Below, one piece after another: positions 26,515-35,287 of a stretch of DNA of 64,000 bases. This DNA comes from UBA695 sp042691655 (lineage in GTDB: Bacteria > Verrucomicrobiota > Verrucomicrobiia > Chthoniobacterales > Chthoniobacteraceae). How positions within the stretch are numbered: the stretch's first letter is position 1; every line of letters begins with the position of its first letter. Position numbers and translations under genes: made by a program. Below the pieces are notes generated by a model. The model had not been told where the DNA came from, did not search any database, and saw nothing but the letters and a program-made list of their open reading frames with translations. The stretch covers positions 3,162,001 to 3,226,000 of the forward strand of contig CP170506.1 of assembly GCA_042691655.1 (NCBI GenBank), given 5' to 3'.

Positions 26515-28242
26515 ATGAAAAAAACCATTCTGCTGGTTGTTCCCCTCACCCTGGCATTTTCCGGGGTTCGCGGGGATGTCACTCTTCCTCCGCTCATCTC
26601 CGACAACATGCTGCTTCAGAGCACCAAAGCCGTTGTCTGGGGCAAAGCCGATCCCGGTGAAAAAGTCACCGTCAAGCTCGGCAAAAGCGAAGCCCACGCC
26701 ACCGCCGACAAAGACGGCCGCTGGAGCGTCAATCTTCTCGGCCTCAAGCCGGGCACTCCCGGCGAGATGACCGTCACTGGCAAAAATAACCTCACCGTCA
26801 AAAACGTAGCCGTGGGCGACGTCTGGGTCTGCTCCGGGCAGTCGAATATGGAAATGCCGTTCAAGAGCGGCCACCACTTCTCGGGCGGCATCGTCAACTT
26901 TGAACAGGAAATCGCCGCGGCAAATAACCCCGACATCCGCATGTTCAGCGTCCCCCACAAAGCCAGCGAGACCCCCGTCGAGGACCTCGAAGGCAAGTGG
27001 GAAGTCTGCACCCCGGATGTGGTCGCGAAGTGGTCCGCCGTCGGCTACTTCTTTGGCCGTAAATTGAACCAGGACCTCAAGCTCCCCATCGGCCTCCTCC
27101 ACACCTCCTGGGGCGGCACCTCCGCCCAGGCATGGACGCCCACGGACGTCATCCAGGGCGATCCCGAATTCAAGACCGTCTACTGGGAACCGCGCCAAAA
27201 GGAACTCGCCAACATCGTCGAGCTCAAAGCCAAGTTTAACAACGAGACCCTCCCCGCTTGGCAGACCAAGGCCGACGAAGCCAAAGCCGCGGGCCTCCCC
27301 GTCCCGGGCAAACCGCGCCCCCCCTTCGGCCCGAACGAAGGCCCCACCGTCAGCGCGCTTTACAATAAAATGATCCAAGGTGCCACGCCCTACGGCATCA
27401 AGGGGGCCATCTGGTACCAGGGCGAATCCAACGCCGGTGGCATGGACGCCGACCGCTACAGCCGCCTGCTCCCGGCCATGATCACCTCCTGGCGCAAAGC
27501 GTGGAACCAGCCCGATTTCCCCTTCTACATCGTGCAGTTGGCCAGCTTCATGGCCCCCACGCCCAACCCAGGGGACCCCAGTTGGGCCCACCTGCGTGAA
27601 TCCCAGCGCCTCGTAGCCGAGACCCTGCCTAACACGGGCCTTGCCGTCACAATCGACATTGGTGACGAAAAATCCGTCCACCCGGCAAACAAACAGGACG
27701 TGGGCCTCCGCCTCGCCCTCGCCGCCGAGGCCCAGACCTACGGCAAAAAGATCGCCTACTCCGGCCCCGCGTTCGCCAAAGTCCAGTTCGAAGGCAACAC
27801 CGCCAAGATCAGCTTCAAACCCGGCACCGCCACAGGCCTCAAGACCACCGACGGCACCCCGGTAAAGAGCTTCGCCCTCGCCGGAGAAGACAAAAAATTC
27901 GTCTGGGCCGAAGCCAAGATCGAGACCCCGGCCCCGGCCGAAAAAGCCAAGGGCACCAAAAAAGCGAAAGCCAAAGCAGTCGCTCCGGCCGAGCCGATCC
28001 TGGTGCTGACCGCCCCGGGCATCGACAAACCCGTGGCCGTCCGCTACGCCTGGGCCATCAACCCATCCGTAAACCTGGTCAACGAAGCAGGCCTGCCCGC
28101 CGGGCCCTTCCGCACCGACGACTGGCCCCTGGCTCAGCCCACACCCGCGCCCAAGCCTTCCGCCACCCCGGCCCCGAGCGCCACGGCCACACCCGCCCCG
28201 AGCGCAGCAGCCGCAACGGCCAGCCCCTCGGCGGCCAAGTAA
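26515..28242 (+). CDS. Sialate O-acetylesterase (SASA family), exported
   Basis: Removes O-acetyl groups from sialic acids or polysaccharides. Starting at 26515 gives a signal peptide (MKKTILLVVPLTLAFSGVRG). The SGNH-like catalytic Ser is Ser110 in VCSGQSNMEMP; GAIWYQGESNAGG carries the second conserved block; the Asp/His region is IGDEKSVHPANKQDVG. Between about 470 and 500 there is a Lys/Ala-rich insert (KAKGTKKAKAKAVAPA), and the C-terminal 40 residues are a Pro/Ala/Thr-rich low-complexity tail, probably disordered. Total 575 aa. Such esterases are numerous in Verrucomicrobiota that degrade glycans, which is context only. Confidence 0.9.
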   Translation: MKKTILLVVPLTLAFSGVRGDVTLPPLISDNMLLQSTKAVVWGKADPGEKVTVKLGKSEAHATADKDGRWSVNLLGLKPGTPGEMTVTGKNNLTVKNVAVGDVWVCSGQSNMEMPFKSGHHFSGGIVNFEQEIAAANNPDIRMFSVPHKASETPVEDLEGKWEVCTPDVVAKWSAVGYFFGRKLNQDLKLPIGLLHTSWGGTSAQAWTPTDVIQGDPEFKTVYWEPRQKELANIVELKAKFNNETLPAWQTKADEAKAAGLPVPGKPRPPFGPNEGPTVSALYNKMIQGATPYGIKGAIWYQGESNAGGMDADRYSRLLPAMITSWRKAWNQPDFPFYIVQLASFMAPTPNPGDPSWAHLRESQRLVAETLPNTGLAVTIDIGDEKSVHPANKQDVGLRLALAAEAQTYGKKIAYSGPAFAKVQFEGNTAKISFKPGTATGLKTTDGTPVKSFALAGEDKKFVWAEAKIETPAPAEKAKGTKKAKAKAVAPAEPILVLTAPGIDKPVAVRYAWAINPSVNLVNEAGLPAGPFRTDDWPLAQPTPAPKPSATPAPSATATPAPSAAAATASPSAAK

Positions 28243-28250
28243 CCCGGTTT

Positions 28251-28352
28251 AATTCACCACAGAGGCACAGAGGACACGGAGAGAAGGCAAAGAGTTTCTC
28301 AAAACTCTCCCGGTAGCTCTTCTCTGTGCTCTCCGTGGCTCTGTGGTGAATT
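28251..28352. repeat. CACAGAGG-family inverted pair (copy 3)
   Basis: AATTCACCACAGAGGCACAG at the left and CTCTGTGGTGAATT at the right end form a long inverted pair around AGTTTCTCAAAACTC. It fills most of the 166-bp gap between the sialate esterase and FIST genes. Confidence 0.85.
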
Positions 28353-28408
28353 CTTTCCGCAGAGACGCGGATTCGCCCCCCTCTCCGAAGCCATGGGAGA
28401 GGGGGGAC

Positions 28409-29581
28409 ATGCTCAATCGAGCCGCATCGCGTTTAACGCTCAAGCCATATTCCGAGGCCGCCGTGGTGGAAGCCGCCCGGTCGGCCCTTGCCGAAGTCGG
28501 GGGAAGGGTCTCCATCGGCTTGGCGTTCGCCTCCGGCCATTACCAGCCCTTTCTGCCCGATTTCCTGGAGCTGCTCACCCTCCACGCCCACATCCCGATC
28601 CTCGCGGGATGCAGCGGCTCAGGGGTGATCGGTACCAATCGCGAGGCCGAGCAGGACCCCGGCTTTTCGCTGATGCTGCTCGACATCCCCGAAACCCAGC
28701 TCCACGTAGCTGAACTCTCCGCCGACGCCGCCGATGCCTCTCCCGCCACCTTGCGCCACCTGACCGGCGTAGCTCCCGGCGAAGTCGATGCCTGGCTCGC
28801 CTTCTGCGATCCCTTCGGCTTCCCCGTCGAACCGTGGCTGACAAACTGGAACCAAGCCTACCCCGGGGTGCCCGTCATCGGCGGGCTTTGCAGCGGCCCT
28901 CCCGGCAACGATGAGGAGGAAGTCTTCGTCTTCCACGACCGCAAAACTCTTTCCCCGGGAGGCATCGTCCTGGTGGGCCTCAAGGGCGGCCTGACGGTTC
29001 GCCCGCTGCTCTCGCAGGGCTGCCGCCCCATTGGCGAGCCCTTCACCGTCACCGGCACCGACGGCAACCTCGTCCTGGCCCTCGGCGGCAAACCGGCCTA
29101 TGCCGCGCTCGCTGAGGCCTTCGAATCCCTCAACGACCGGGAAAAATCCCTCGCCCAGGGCAACCTTTTTGCCGGGTTGGCCAGCTCGGAATACATTGAG
29201 GAATTCAAGCGGGGCGACTTTCTCATTCGGGCCATCCTGGGGGCCGACGCCCACTCCGGCGCGGTGGCCCTCGGAGCCTTTCCGCGCGTGGGGCAGACGC
29301 TCCAATGGCAGGTCCGGGACCGCCTTGCCGCCGACGACGATCTGCGCACCACCTTGCTGCGGGAAAAATCGCACCGCCCCCAGCCCTTCGCCTCGCTGGT
29401 TTTCGCCTGCAACGGCCGGGGCCAGGAGCTCTTCGGCGAGCCCAACCACGACGCCCACGCCTTGAAGCAGATCATCGGAGGCCACCCGAGCGCGGGCTGT
29501 TTTTGCAACGGCGAAATCGCCCCCATCGGCCCCAACAACTTCGTCCATGGCTACGCGGTCTCTATGGCGCTGCTGGCTTGA
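28409..29581 (+). CDS. FIST domain signal-transduction protein
   Basis: The 390-residue FIST N + FIST C protein belongs to a family of presumed small-ligand sensors often linked to two-component systems. The N-terminal domain shows SIGLAFASGHYQPFLPDFLELL and ILAGCSGSGVIGTNREAE; the C-terminal domain ends in the typical GGHPSAGCFCNGEIAPIGPNNFVHGYAVSM. The start at 28409 is supported by a strong Shine-Dalgarno, GGAGAGGGGGG, just upstream; the longer frame back to 28343 reads through repeat DNA. No sensor kinase neighbours it, so its partner is unknown. Confidence 0.9.
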   Translation: MLNRAASRLTLKPYSEAAVVEAARSALAEVGGRVSIGLAFASGHYQPFLPDFLELLTLHAHIPILAGCSGSGVIGTNREAEQDPGFSLMLLDIPETQLHVAELSADAADASPATLRHLTGVAPGEVDAWLAFCDPFGFPVEPWLTNWNQAYPGVPVIGGLCSGPPGNDEEEVFVFHDRKTLSPGGIVLVGLKGGLTVRPLLSQGCRPIGEPFTVTGTDGNLVLALGGKPAYAALAEAFESLNDREKSLAQGNLFAGLASSEYIEEFKRGDFLIRAILGADAHSGAVALGAFPRVGQTLQWQVRDRLAADDDLRTTLLREKSHRPQPFASLVFACNGRGQELFGEPNHDAHALKQIIGGHPSAGCFCNGEIAPIGPNNFVHGYAVSMALLA

Positions 29582-29593
29582 ACGGGGGGGAAA

Positions 29594-29738
29594 ATGCACC
29601 ACAGAGGGCACAGAGAGCACGGAGGGGGGAAGAGGAATTCTTTTATAACGGATCAGAAACGGCAGCCTTCTATCAACGACAACTCAAGTCTTTCCCTCTG
29701 TGTCCTCTGTGTCCTCCGTGTCCTCTGTGGTGTATCCC
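29594..29738. repeat. CACAGAGG-family inverted pair (copy 4)
   Basis: GCACCACAGAGGGCACAGAG plus AGCACGG at 29594-29626 faces CCTCTGTGTCCTCTGTGTCC and TCCGTGTCCTCTGTGGTG near 29696-29736. It fills the convergent gap between the FIST gene and the secreted-protein gene. Confidence 0.8.
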
Positions 29739-29742
29739 CCTC

Positions 29743-30186
29743 CTACTTCAGCGACAGGATGATCACAAGCTGTCCCTCGCCGTAGAGCGGCCCTTTCAGG
29801 AAAATCGGGCTTTGCCGGGAAAGCATCACCACGGAGTGCACTGCGGGCCGGCTCCCCTGGAAAAGCTGGAGATCGAGCTGATAACTGCCCTGCAACCGGC
29901 GCGAATTCACCAGCAACGAAATCTGGTTGGCGGGCAGCAGCCACTGCTCCACCGCCCCGCCCATCTCCTGCGAATGCTGGCCCACGAGCTGTAGCTGGTT
30001 GTAGCCGAAAATGTGCTGTAGCTTGGCCGCGAAGGAAACCAGCTCCAGCGGCGGCGGGGTCGGGTTCGGCACCGTGGAGGCATAGACCAGCCCGCTCCAG
30101 ACCACGTCGTTACCCGCCGCCTTGGCAAAAAGCGGCGTCAGCAGCAACAGCAGCAGGAAAAAGAGGGGGCCCCGGAGGAAACGCAT
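29743..30186 (-). CDS. Secreted hypothetical protein (third gene of sigma/anti-sigma operon)
   Basis: 147 residues with a clear signal peptide (MRFLRGPLFFLLLLLLTPLFAKA). The mature part is mostly beta-prone and contains NPTPPPLELVSFAAKLQHIFGYNQLQLVGQH, ANQISLLVNSRR, and a C-terminal LYGEGQLVIILSLK. No known family recognised. It begins 9 bp after the anti-sigma gene, so it is probably expressed with the ECF sigma factor and its regulator and may be a periplasmic partner of that circuit; this is inference from position. Confidence 0.7.
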   Translation of the reverse strand: MRFLRGPLFFLLLLLLTPLFAKAAGNDVVWSGLVYASTVPNPTPPPLELVSFAAKLQHIFGYNQLQLVGQHSQEMGGAVEQWLLPANQISLLVNSRRLQGSYQLDLQLFQGSRPAVHSVVMLSRQSPIFLKGPLYGEGQLVIILSLK

Positions 30187-30195
30187 CGATGTGGG

Positions 30196-30756
30196 TTAAT
30201 TCTTCTGAGCAGGAACGTAATCGAGCCCGTCGATCCAAATCACCGTAGCCTGGTCGGCTTCGGAATGGACCGCGACAGCGGAAATGGTGGGATCGGCCGT
30301 GGTGGCCTTGAAAATCTGCGCATAGTATTCCGGAGGCGGGCCGGGCCGATTCAGCACCGGCTGAACAAAGGCGAAAAACAACACCGCTGCGGCCGCCAAC
30401 CCTCCAAAACCACCCCAGACCAGCCGCCCCAGCGGCTTGGAAGCCCCCGTTGCGGCCATCGGCAGCACCTCGGCAGGCATTTCCGAGGGCACTTCCACCG
30501 GAATCTCGGCCTGGATGCGCGCGAGCACCTGGGCATTAAGCCCCTCGCAGCCGCGCACCGGCCCCATGGCATGCCGCCGGAGCAGATCGCCCAGCTTGAG
30601 CGCCTCGGAGCGTTCCGCCTCCGCCCGTTCGCGGGTCCCGGCATCCAGCTCGGCCTCAAATTCCGCGCGCTCCCCCTCGGGCAACTGGCCGTCCAGCCAA
30701 GCCGTAAAGCGTTCGTCGGCCCTTCCGTCGTCAGCGGGAAAATCAGAGCGTTTCAT
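30196..30756 (-). CDS. Single-pass anti-sigma factor-like protein
   Basis: The 186-residue product has a cytoplasmic N-terminal part (DERFTAWLDGQLPEGERAEFEAEL, typical of zinc-less anti-sigma domains), one TM helix at about 108-130 (LVWGGFGGLAAAAVLFFAFV) and an outer C-terminal tail ending TVIWIDGLDYVPAQ. It has no HxxxCxxC zinc motif. It overlaps the upstream ECF sigma gene by 14 bp, the usual layout for a sigma/anti-sigma pair. Role: holds the sigma factor at the membrane until a signal releases it (family knowledge plus position). Confidence 0.82.
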   Translation of the reverse strand: MKRSDFPADDGRADERFTAWLDGQLPEGERAEFEAELDAGTRERAEAERSEALKLGDLLRRHAMGPVRGCEGLNAQVLARIQAEIPVEVPSEMPAEVLPMAATGASKPLGRLVWGGFGGLAAAAVLFFAFVQPVLNRPGPPPEYYAQIFKATTADPTISAVAVHSEADQATVIWIDGLDYVPAQKN

Positions 30757-31393
30757 AGAGATCGCGAAGCAGGGTTTGAAGTTTCTTGCGGGCGTAGAAG
30801 AGGCGCGACATCACCGTGCCCACCGTGCAGCCCACCGAGGCGGCGATTTCCTCATAGCTCAGCCCCTCGATCTCGCGCAGCACAATCGCCGCACGGTGTT
30901 CGGGGCTCAGCGCCAGCAGCGCCGTGTCAATGCGGGTCTGGATTTCCGCCCCCTCCAGCCGCGACCGGGGGCCGGGCCCCGAGTTGGGCGTCGTCACGGA
31001 AGCCGGTTCGATGCCGTGGGCGTGCTGGTTTTCGTCAAACTCCACGCCGCACTCCACCTGTTTTTTCCGGGCCCAGTCAATCGTCAGATTCGTCGCGATG
31101 CGGTGCAGCCACGTCGAGAACTTCGACTGCCCGCGGAATTGCCCGATATGCCGCCAAGCCTTCAGAAAGGTCTCTTGCGCGAGATCCCAGGCTTCCTCCT
31201 CGTTGCGGGCCAGATTGTAAATCGTCGCGTACACTTGGTTGCGGTATTTGGTGATCAGGCAATCGAACGCGGCGAGGTCACCCTTCTGGCACAACGCCAC
31301 CAATCGTGCGTCGTCATTAACGCAATCCGGTTGCAACGGATCAGACGGATCAGGAGCGGGTTTATTCAAACAAAAAGAAGGGAAATTCGGCAC
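30743..31393 (-). CDS. ECF-type RNA polymerase sigma factor
   Basis: 216 residues. Region 2 is at about 45-110 (DCLITKYRNQVYATIYNLARNEEEAWDLAQETFLKAW, then FSTWLHRIATNLTIDWARK). Region 4 is at about 160-205 (LSPEHRAAIVLREIEGLSYEEIAASVGCTVGTVMSRLFYARKKL). Size and layout fit extracytoplasmic-function sigma-70 factors. It is co-transcribed with the anti-sigma factor (14-bp overlap) and a secreted protein. Such operons are usually autoregulated, but a matching promoter motif was not identified here. Confidence 0.95.
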   Translation of the reverse strand: MPNFPSFCLNKPAPDPSDPLQPDCVNDDARLVALCQKGDLAAFDCLITKYRNQVYATIYNLARNEEEAWDLAQETFLKAWRHIGQFRGQSKFSTWLHRIATNLTIDWARKKQVECGVEFDENQHAHGIEPASVTTPNSGPGPRSRLEGAEIQTRIDTALLALSPEHRAAIVLREIEGLSYEEIAASVGCTVGTVMSRLFYARKKLQTLLRDLYETL

Positions 31394-31454
31394 GACTTTG
31401 CGTCATCCGAACCCCCGGCGCAACCTTTGGATTCACGGTTTGCCACAAAACCGT

Positions 31455-32126
31455 CTACACCCCGAAGCGCTTGCGCCATTCCTGGCGGTAATCGCCCATC
31501 AGCTCGATGATCCCGTCGCGCACCTGGAAGAGGCGTGCGTGGAGCTGGCGGCGGCGGTGCGAACTCAAGCCCGCCTCGTCGGAAAACGCCGGGCTCGCGT
31601 CGAGCGCCGCCGTGATCGCCTTGAGGGCGCGCTTCAGGTAGGCGATCGTCATGCCGATCTCCTCCACGTCGTCGTCGCTCAGCGCGGCGGCCAGTTTGGC
31701 ACTGGCCACGGCGGCATTGGTGGCGAGCTTGACCGAGGCGGGGTGGTTCTGCACCTCGCCCAACTCGTCGAAAATCTGGTCGATCCACACCGTCAGGGCA
31801 AAACTGGCCTGGTAGAGCGGATGCAGCTCGAAGCTCTCGGGGATCGCGGCATCCCCGCTATCCTCATCCTCGTCGTCTTCATCCTCATCATCCTCCCCGT
31901 CCTGGAAGTCCGAGGGCCCGAAAGCCACCTCCTCCATGTCGAACTCGCCCGTCTCGACCGGGGTCGGCCAACCCATCTCTCGCGCGATAATCTGGTCGCG
32001 ATCCGGGTCGTCGATGTACTGCTCCAGCAACTCCATATACCGCTCCGTCTTTCGGTCCTGTTGCTGGAGAAAGCGCTCCCAATCATACTCGTCCCACATC
32101 TTTTCGGGCTCGTTCTTGTCGGGCAT
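31455..32126 (-). CDS. Hypothetical acidic protein
   Basis: 223 residues, no recognised domain. After a charged N-terminus (MPDKNEPEKMWDEYDWERF) there is a run of Asp/Glu from about 78 to 90 (DGEDDEDEDDEDED). A more regular helical part follows (SFALTVWIDQIFDELGEV, ASVKLATNAAVASAKLAAALSDDDVEEIGM, LKRALKAITAAL). The acidic run suggests a linker or cation-binding segment. It lies between the sigma operon and the prepilin peptidase with no strong operon link. Function unknown. Confidence 0.7.
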   Translation of the reverse strand: MPDKNEPEKMWDEYDWERFLQQQDRKTERYMELLEQYIDDPDRDQIIAREMGWPTPVETGEFDMEEVAFGPSDFQDGEDDEDEDDEDEDSGDAAIPESFELHPLYQASFALTVWIDQIFDELGEVQNHPASVKLATNAAVASAKLAAALSDDDVEEIGMTIAYLKRALKAITAALDASPAFSDEAGLSSHRRRQLHARLFQVRDGIIELMGDYRQEWRKRFGV

Positions 32127-32268
32127 ACGGTTTAGTTAGGACGGTTTTTGCGTTTGCGCAAAGAATTTGTTCAAAGCCAGCATTCTTTTTATCAAAAGCG
32201 GTAAAATCCGCCGTGCGGATGGTGATCGCAGTTGACTTGCGGGCCACTTACAACGTTCATTTCACACC

Positions 32269-33392
32269 GTGCAGCCCCTCTTGCAACCCTTCGCTGTTAT
32301 TTTTCAAATTTTTGCGTTCATTTTTGGCGCCATTGTCGGCTCGTTTCTCAATGTCGTCATCTACCGCCTCCCCTTGGGATTGAGCGTGAACGAGCCGCGC
32401 CGCTCCTTCTGCCCGCATTGCAAAACACAGATCCCCTGGCACCAGAATATCCCCCTTTTTTCCTGGCTCGCGCTGCGGGGCAAGTGCGCCCGGTGCAAAG
32501 CCCCCATTTCCTTCCGCTACTTCGCCGTCGAGCTGCTCACGGGCCTCATCTTCCTCTGGGTCTGGAACCGGGCACTCGGCCTGGGCGATTACACCCTCGC
32601 CCTGCCTCTGTGGATCTTTCTGGCCCTCTTAATCTCGGCCACCTTTATTGACTTCGACCACTTTATTATCCCCGACGAGATCACGCTGGGGGGCACGGCT
32701 GCGGGCTTGCTCTTAAGCGCGATTTTCCCGGGCTTGATGGAGGAGAGCGTTTTCTGGAAGGCCCTCCTCTGGTCAGCCGCCGGGGCTGCGGCGGGCTACC
32801 TGATCCTCTGGGGGTCGTGGAAGCCGGGAAGCTCGCCTTCGGCAAAAAACGGCACCTCTACACCCCATCTGCCGACTTCAAGTGGACCCGCCAGGGAGAG
32901 GATGCCGAATTCGCGGTGGCCGACGAAAAAATCCTCTGGAGCGAAATTTTTTCCCGCGAAACCGACCAGCTCCTCCTCGAAACCGACGCCGCCGAAGTGG
33001 ACGGCGCGCCGTTGACCCCGGAGGAAGCGGGCACGCTCCGCTTTTTCTACAACCGCCTCGTCCTCCCGGGCCGCGAACTCCTTCTGGATACGCTTTCGAC
33101 CATTTCGGGCAAAGTGCGCGCCGTCATCATTCCGCGCGAGGCCATGGGCTTTGGCGACGTCAAATTTATCGCCTGCATCGGAGCGTTTCTCGGCTGGAAA
33201 GCCGTGCTTTTCACCATCGGCGCGGCCTCGGCCATCGGAGCCGTGGCCGGGATCACCCTCATGCTGCTGGGCCAGCGCAACGCCTCGGGCCGAATCCCCT
33301 TCGGCCCCTACCTCGCCCTGGGCGCCGTCCTCTGGATTGCCGCCGGGCCGGAACTCATCACCTGGTACACCGGCCTCTGGCGGATGGAGTAG
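32269..33392 (+). pseudogene. pilD: Prepilin leader peptidase (PilD-like), frameshifted at a G run
   Basis: Membrane aspartyl protease that cleaves and methylates type IV prepilins. The first frame (32269 onward) has the membrane start AFIFGAIVGSFLNVVIYRLP, the zinc motifs CPHCK and CARCK, and the first catalytic Asp in FIDFDHFIIPDE. The second frame carries EAGKLAFGKKR, a charged insert of about 90 residues, then the second catalytic site GFGDVKFIACIGAFLG. The frames meet at five Gs at 32810-32814; one extra G would restore a 374-residue protein. Either a sequencing error or a true inactivating deletion; the window alone cannot decide. The continuing conservation of the second frame argues for a recent event or an error. 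Confidence 0.85.
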
Positions 33393-33402
33393 GCCAAACT
33401 CA

Positions 33403-33448
33403 TCAGGAACTCAGGAAACGAATTTCTGCCTTTTTCCTGAGTTCCTGA
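33403..33448. repeat. TCAGGAACT-family repeat, inverted pair (copy 5)
   Basis: TCAGGAACTCAGGAAACG faces CTTTTTCCTGAGTTCCTGA across a short AATTTCTGC spacer, forming a hairpin just after the prepilin peptidase gene. Confidence 0.85.
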
Positions 33449-33468
33449 CAAAAACGCTTTTTCCTCGT

Positions 33469-33505
33469 AAAAAAAAGGGGACTCCGGCAACCCGGAATCC
33501 CCTTG
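33469..33505 (-). terminator. Rho-independent terminator of serA
   Basis: On the minus strand, AAGGGGATTCCGGG, loop TTG, CCGGAGTCCCCTT, then a T8 tract (seen as the A run at 33469-33476). Located 28 bp past the serA stop. Confidence 0.75.
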
Positions 33506-33533
33506 AATTTTTTCGCAGTTGGTAGCGGCTTTT

Positions 33534-35126
33534 TTAGAGCACGACCGCCTTGGCCGACTTGATGTCTTCGAGCGCGAGGAGCGCGTCGATCACTTCCTTG
33601 CCGGGCAGGGAGTCGAGGTTCAGCACCGTGAGGGCTTCGCCACCGGCTTGGTTACGGCTAAGCGACATGCCCGCGATGTTGATCTTGTGCTCTGCAAGCA
33701 CCGAGCCGAAGTGGCCGACGATGCCGGGGACGTCGCGGTTCTCCAGAAGGAGGATCACGCCGAGCGGCTTCACTTCCACGAACCGGCCATTGATCGTCAC
33801 GATGCGGGCCTTATTGCCGAAGATCGTTCCGGCCACCGAGACGCTGGTCCCGTTGGTGCTGGCGGTCACTTCGATGACTTCGCTGAAATCGCCCTTGGTC
33901 GAAAGGCGCGTTTCCGTGGTTTTGAGGCCGATCGTCTGCGCGAAGGAAGGAGCGTTGACGATGTTGACCTCGTTGCCACCGGCGGCTTTGAGGAAGCCGG
34001 TCAGAACCGAGCGGCTCACCGGGGTGGTATTCACGTCGGACATGTCGCCGGAGTAGGCGATGGTCAGTTTTTCGCTGCGCTTCGGGGCGATCTGCGAGAG
34101 GAAACGGCCCAGCTTGTCGCCCAGCTCGATCAAGCCGCCGATGGAGGCCAGCGTCTTGGCGTCGATGCTCGGCATGTTGACGGCGTTGCGAATTTCCCCT
34201 TCGAGGAGCGCGGCGCGGATGGACTGCGCCACTTCGATACCCACGTTTTCCTGGGCTTCGAAGGTGGAAGCGCCGAGATGCGGGGTGAGGACGACGTTCG
34301 GGAGTTCGCGCAGCGGGTAATCGGCTGCGGGCGGCTCTGCGTCATAGACGTCGATGGCGGCTCCGGCCACCTGCCCGCTCTTGAGGGCTTCGGCCAGCGC
34401 GGTCACGTCGATCAAGTCGCCACGGGCGGCGTTGATGATGCGGGCGCCTTTCTTAAGCTTGGCAATGCGCTCGGCGTTGAGCATGTGGTGCGTCTCCTCG
34501 GTGGAGGGCATGTGCAGCGTCACGAAATCAGCGCGGGGAAGAATGTCATCGAGGCTCTCGACGAGCTCCACCTGAAGGGCGGTGGCGCGGCTGGCGGAGA
34601 GGTACGGGTCGTAAGCGAGCACCGTCATGCCAAAGGCCAGGGCGCGCTTGGCGACCTCGGTGCCGATGCGGCCCATGCCGATGATGGCGAGGGTCTTGCC
34701 GCGAAGCTCGATGCCTTCGAATTTTTTGCGGTCCCAGCCGCCGGATTTAACCTTGGCACAGGCCTGCGGAATGTTGCGGGCAAGCGACATCATGAGCGAG
34801 AAGGCATGCTCGGCGGTGGAAACGGTGTTTCCGCCCGGCGTGTTCATGACGATGATGCCGTGCTTGGTGGCGGCTTCGACATCCACATTATCCACACCGA
34901 CGCCCGCGCGGCCAATCGCACGAAGCTTGGAGGCGGCGGCGAGAAGCTTGGCGGTCGCCTTCGTCTGGCTGCGAACGACGAGACCGGAGAATTCACCGAT
35001 GATTTCGATGAGCTGGTCCTCTTTGAGGCCAGTCTTCACGGTAACATCGAGGGCTCCCCCCGCGGCGAGTTCGGCTACACCACGTTCGGAAATGGGATCG
35101 GCTACGAGAACTTTTGGGACTTCCAT
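33534..35126 (-). CDS. serA: D-3-phosphoglycerate dehydrogenase
   Basis: First step of serine synthesis: oxidation of 3-phosphoglycerate. The 530 residues match the long SerA form: an N-terminal catalytic/NAD domain (ADPISERGVAEL, GRAGVGVDNVDVEAATKHGIIVMNTPGGN, GMGRIGTEVAKRALAFGM, NAARGDLIDVTALAEAL, VVLTPHLGAST), an intervening domain, and a C-terminal ACT domain (VILLLENRDVPGIVGHFGSVLAEHKINIAGMSLSR) for serine feedback. The start at 35126 (MEVPKVLVADP) is the natural one. It is divergent from mgtA, with a 209-bp gap, and ends in a hairpin terminator. Confidence 0.96.
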   Translation of the reverse strand: MEVPKVLVADPISERGVAELAAGGALDVTVKTGLKEDQLIEIIGEFSGLVVRSQTKATAKLLAAASKLRAIGRAGVGVDNVDVEAATKHGIIVMNTPGGNTVSTAEHAFSLMMSLARNIPQACAKVKSGGWDRKKFEGIELRGKTLAIIGMGRIGTEVAKRALAFGMTVLAYDPYLSASRATALQVELVESLDDILPRADFVTLHMPSTEETHHMLNAERIAKLKKGARIINAARGDLIDVTALAEALKSGQVAGAAIDVYDAEPPAADYPLRELPNVVLTPHLGASTFEAQENVGIEVAQSIRAALLEGEIRNAVNMPSIDAKTLASIGGLIELGDKLGRFLSQIAPKRSEKLTIAYSGDMSDVNTTPVSRSVLTGFLKAAGGNEVNIVNAPSFAQTIGLKTTETRLSTKGDFSEVIEVTASTNGTSVSVAGTIFGNKARIVTINGRFVEVKPLGVILLLENRDVPGIVGHFGSVLAEHKINIAGMSLSRNQAGGEALTVLNLDSLPGKEVIDALLALEDIKSAKAVVL

Positions 35127-35287
35127 AGGAAAGAAACGCCCAGAATGATCGGCACGGCGACGCCCGGCAAGCAGAAAGCGAAGCCACCCCCATTCCCGGC
35201 GGCAGTTTTCCCCGATAAGGCCCAATTCAACGAATTGTGGCTTTCACTTCTTGAAATGTCGCGGTAACTCGGGTAACGAAACGACGC

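Noticed and set aside
32810..32814. Programmed ribosomal frameshift in the prepilin peptidase gene
   Set aside because: The site is a plain G run without a slippery heptamer plus downstream pseudoknot that I can see, and no other genes of this type are known to use it; a lesion or an error is more likely.
33519..35267. A 582-codon plus-strand frame opposite serA
   Set aside because: Same cause: antisense of serA, whose motifs are intact.
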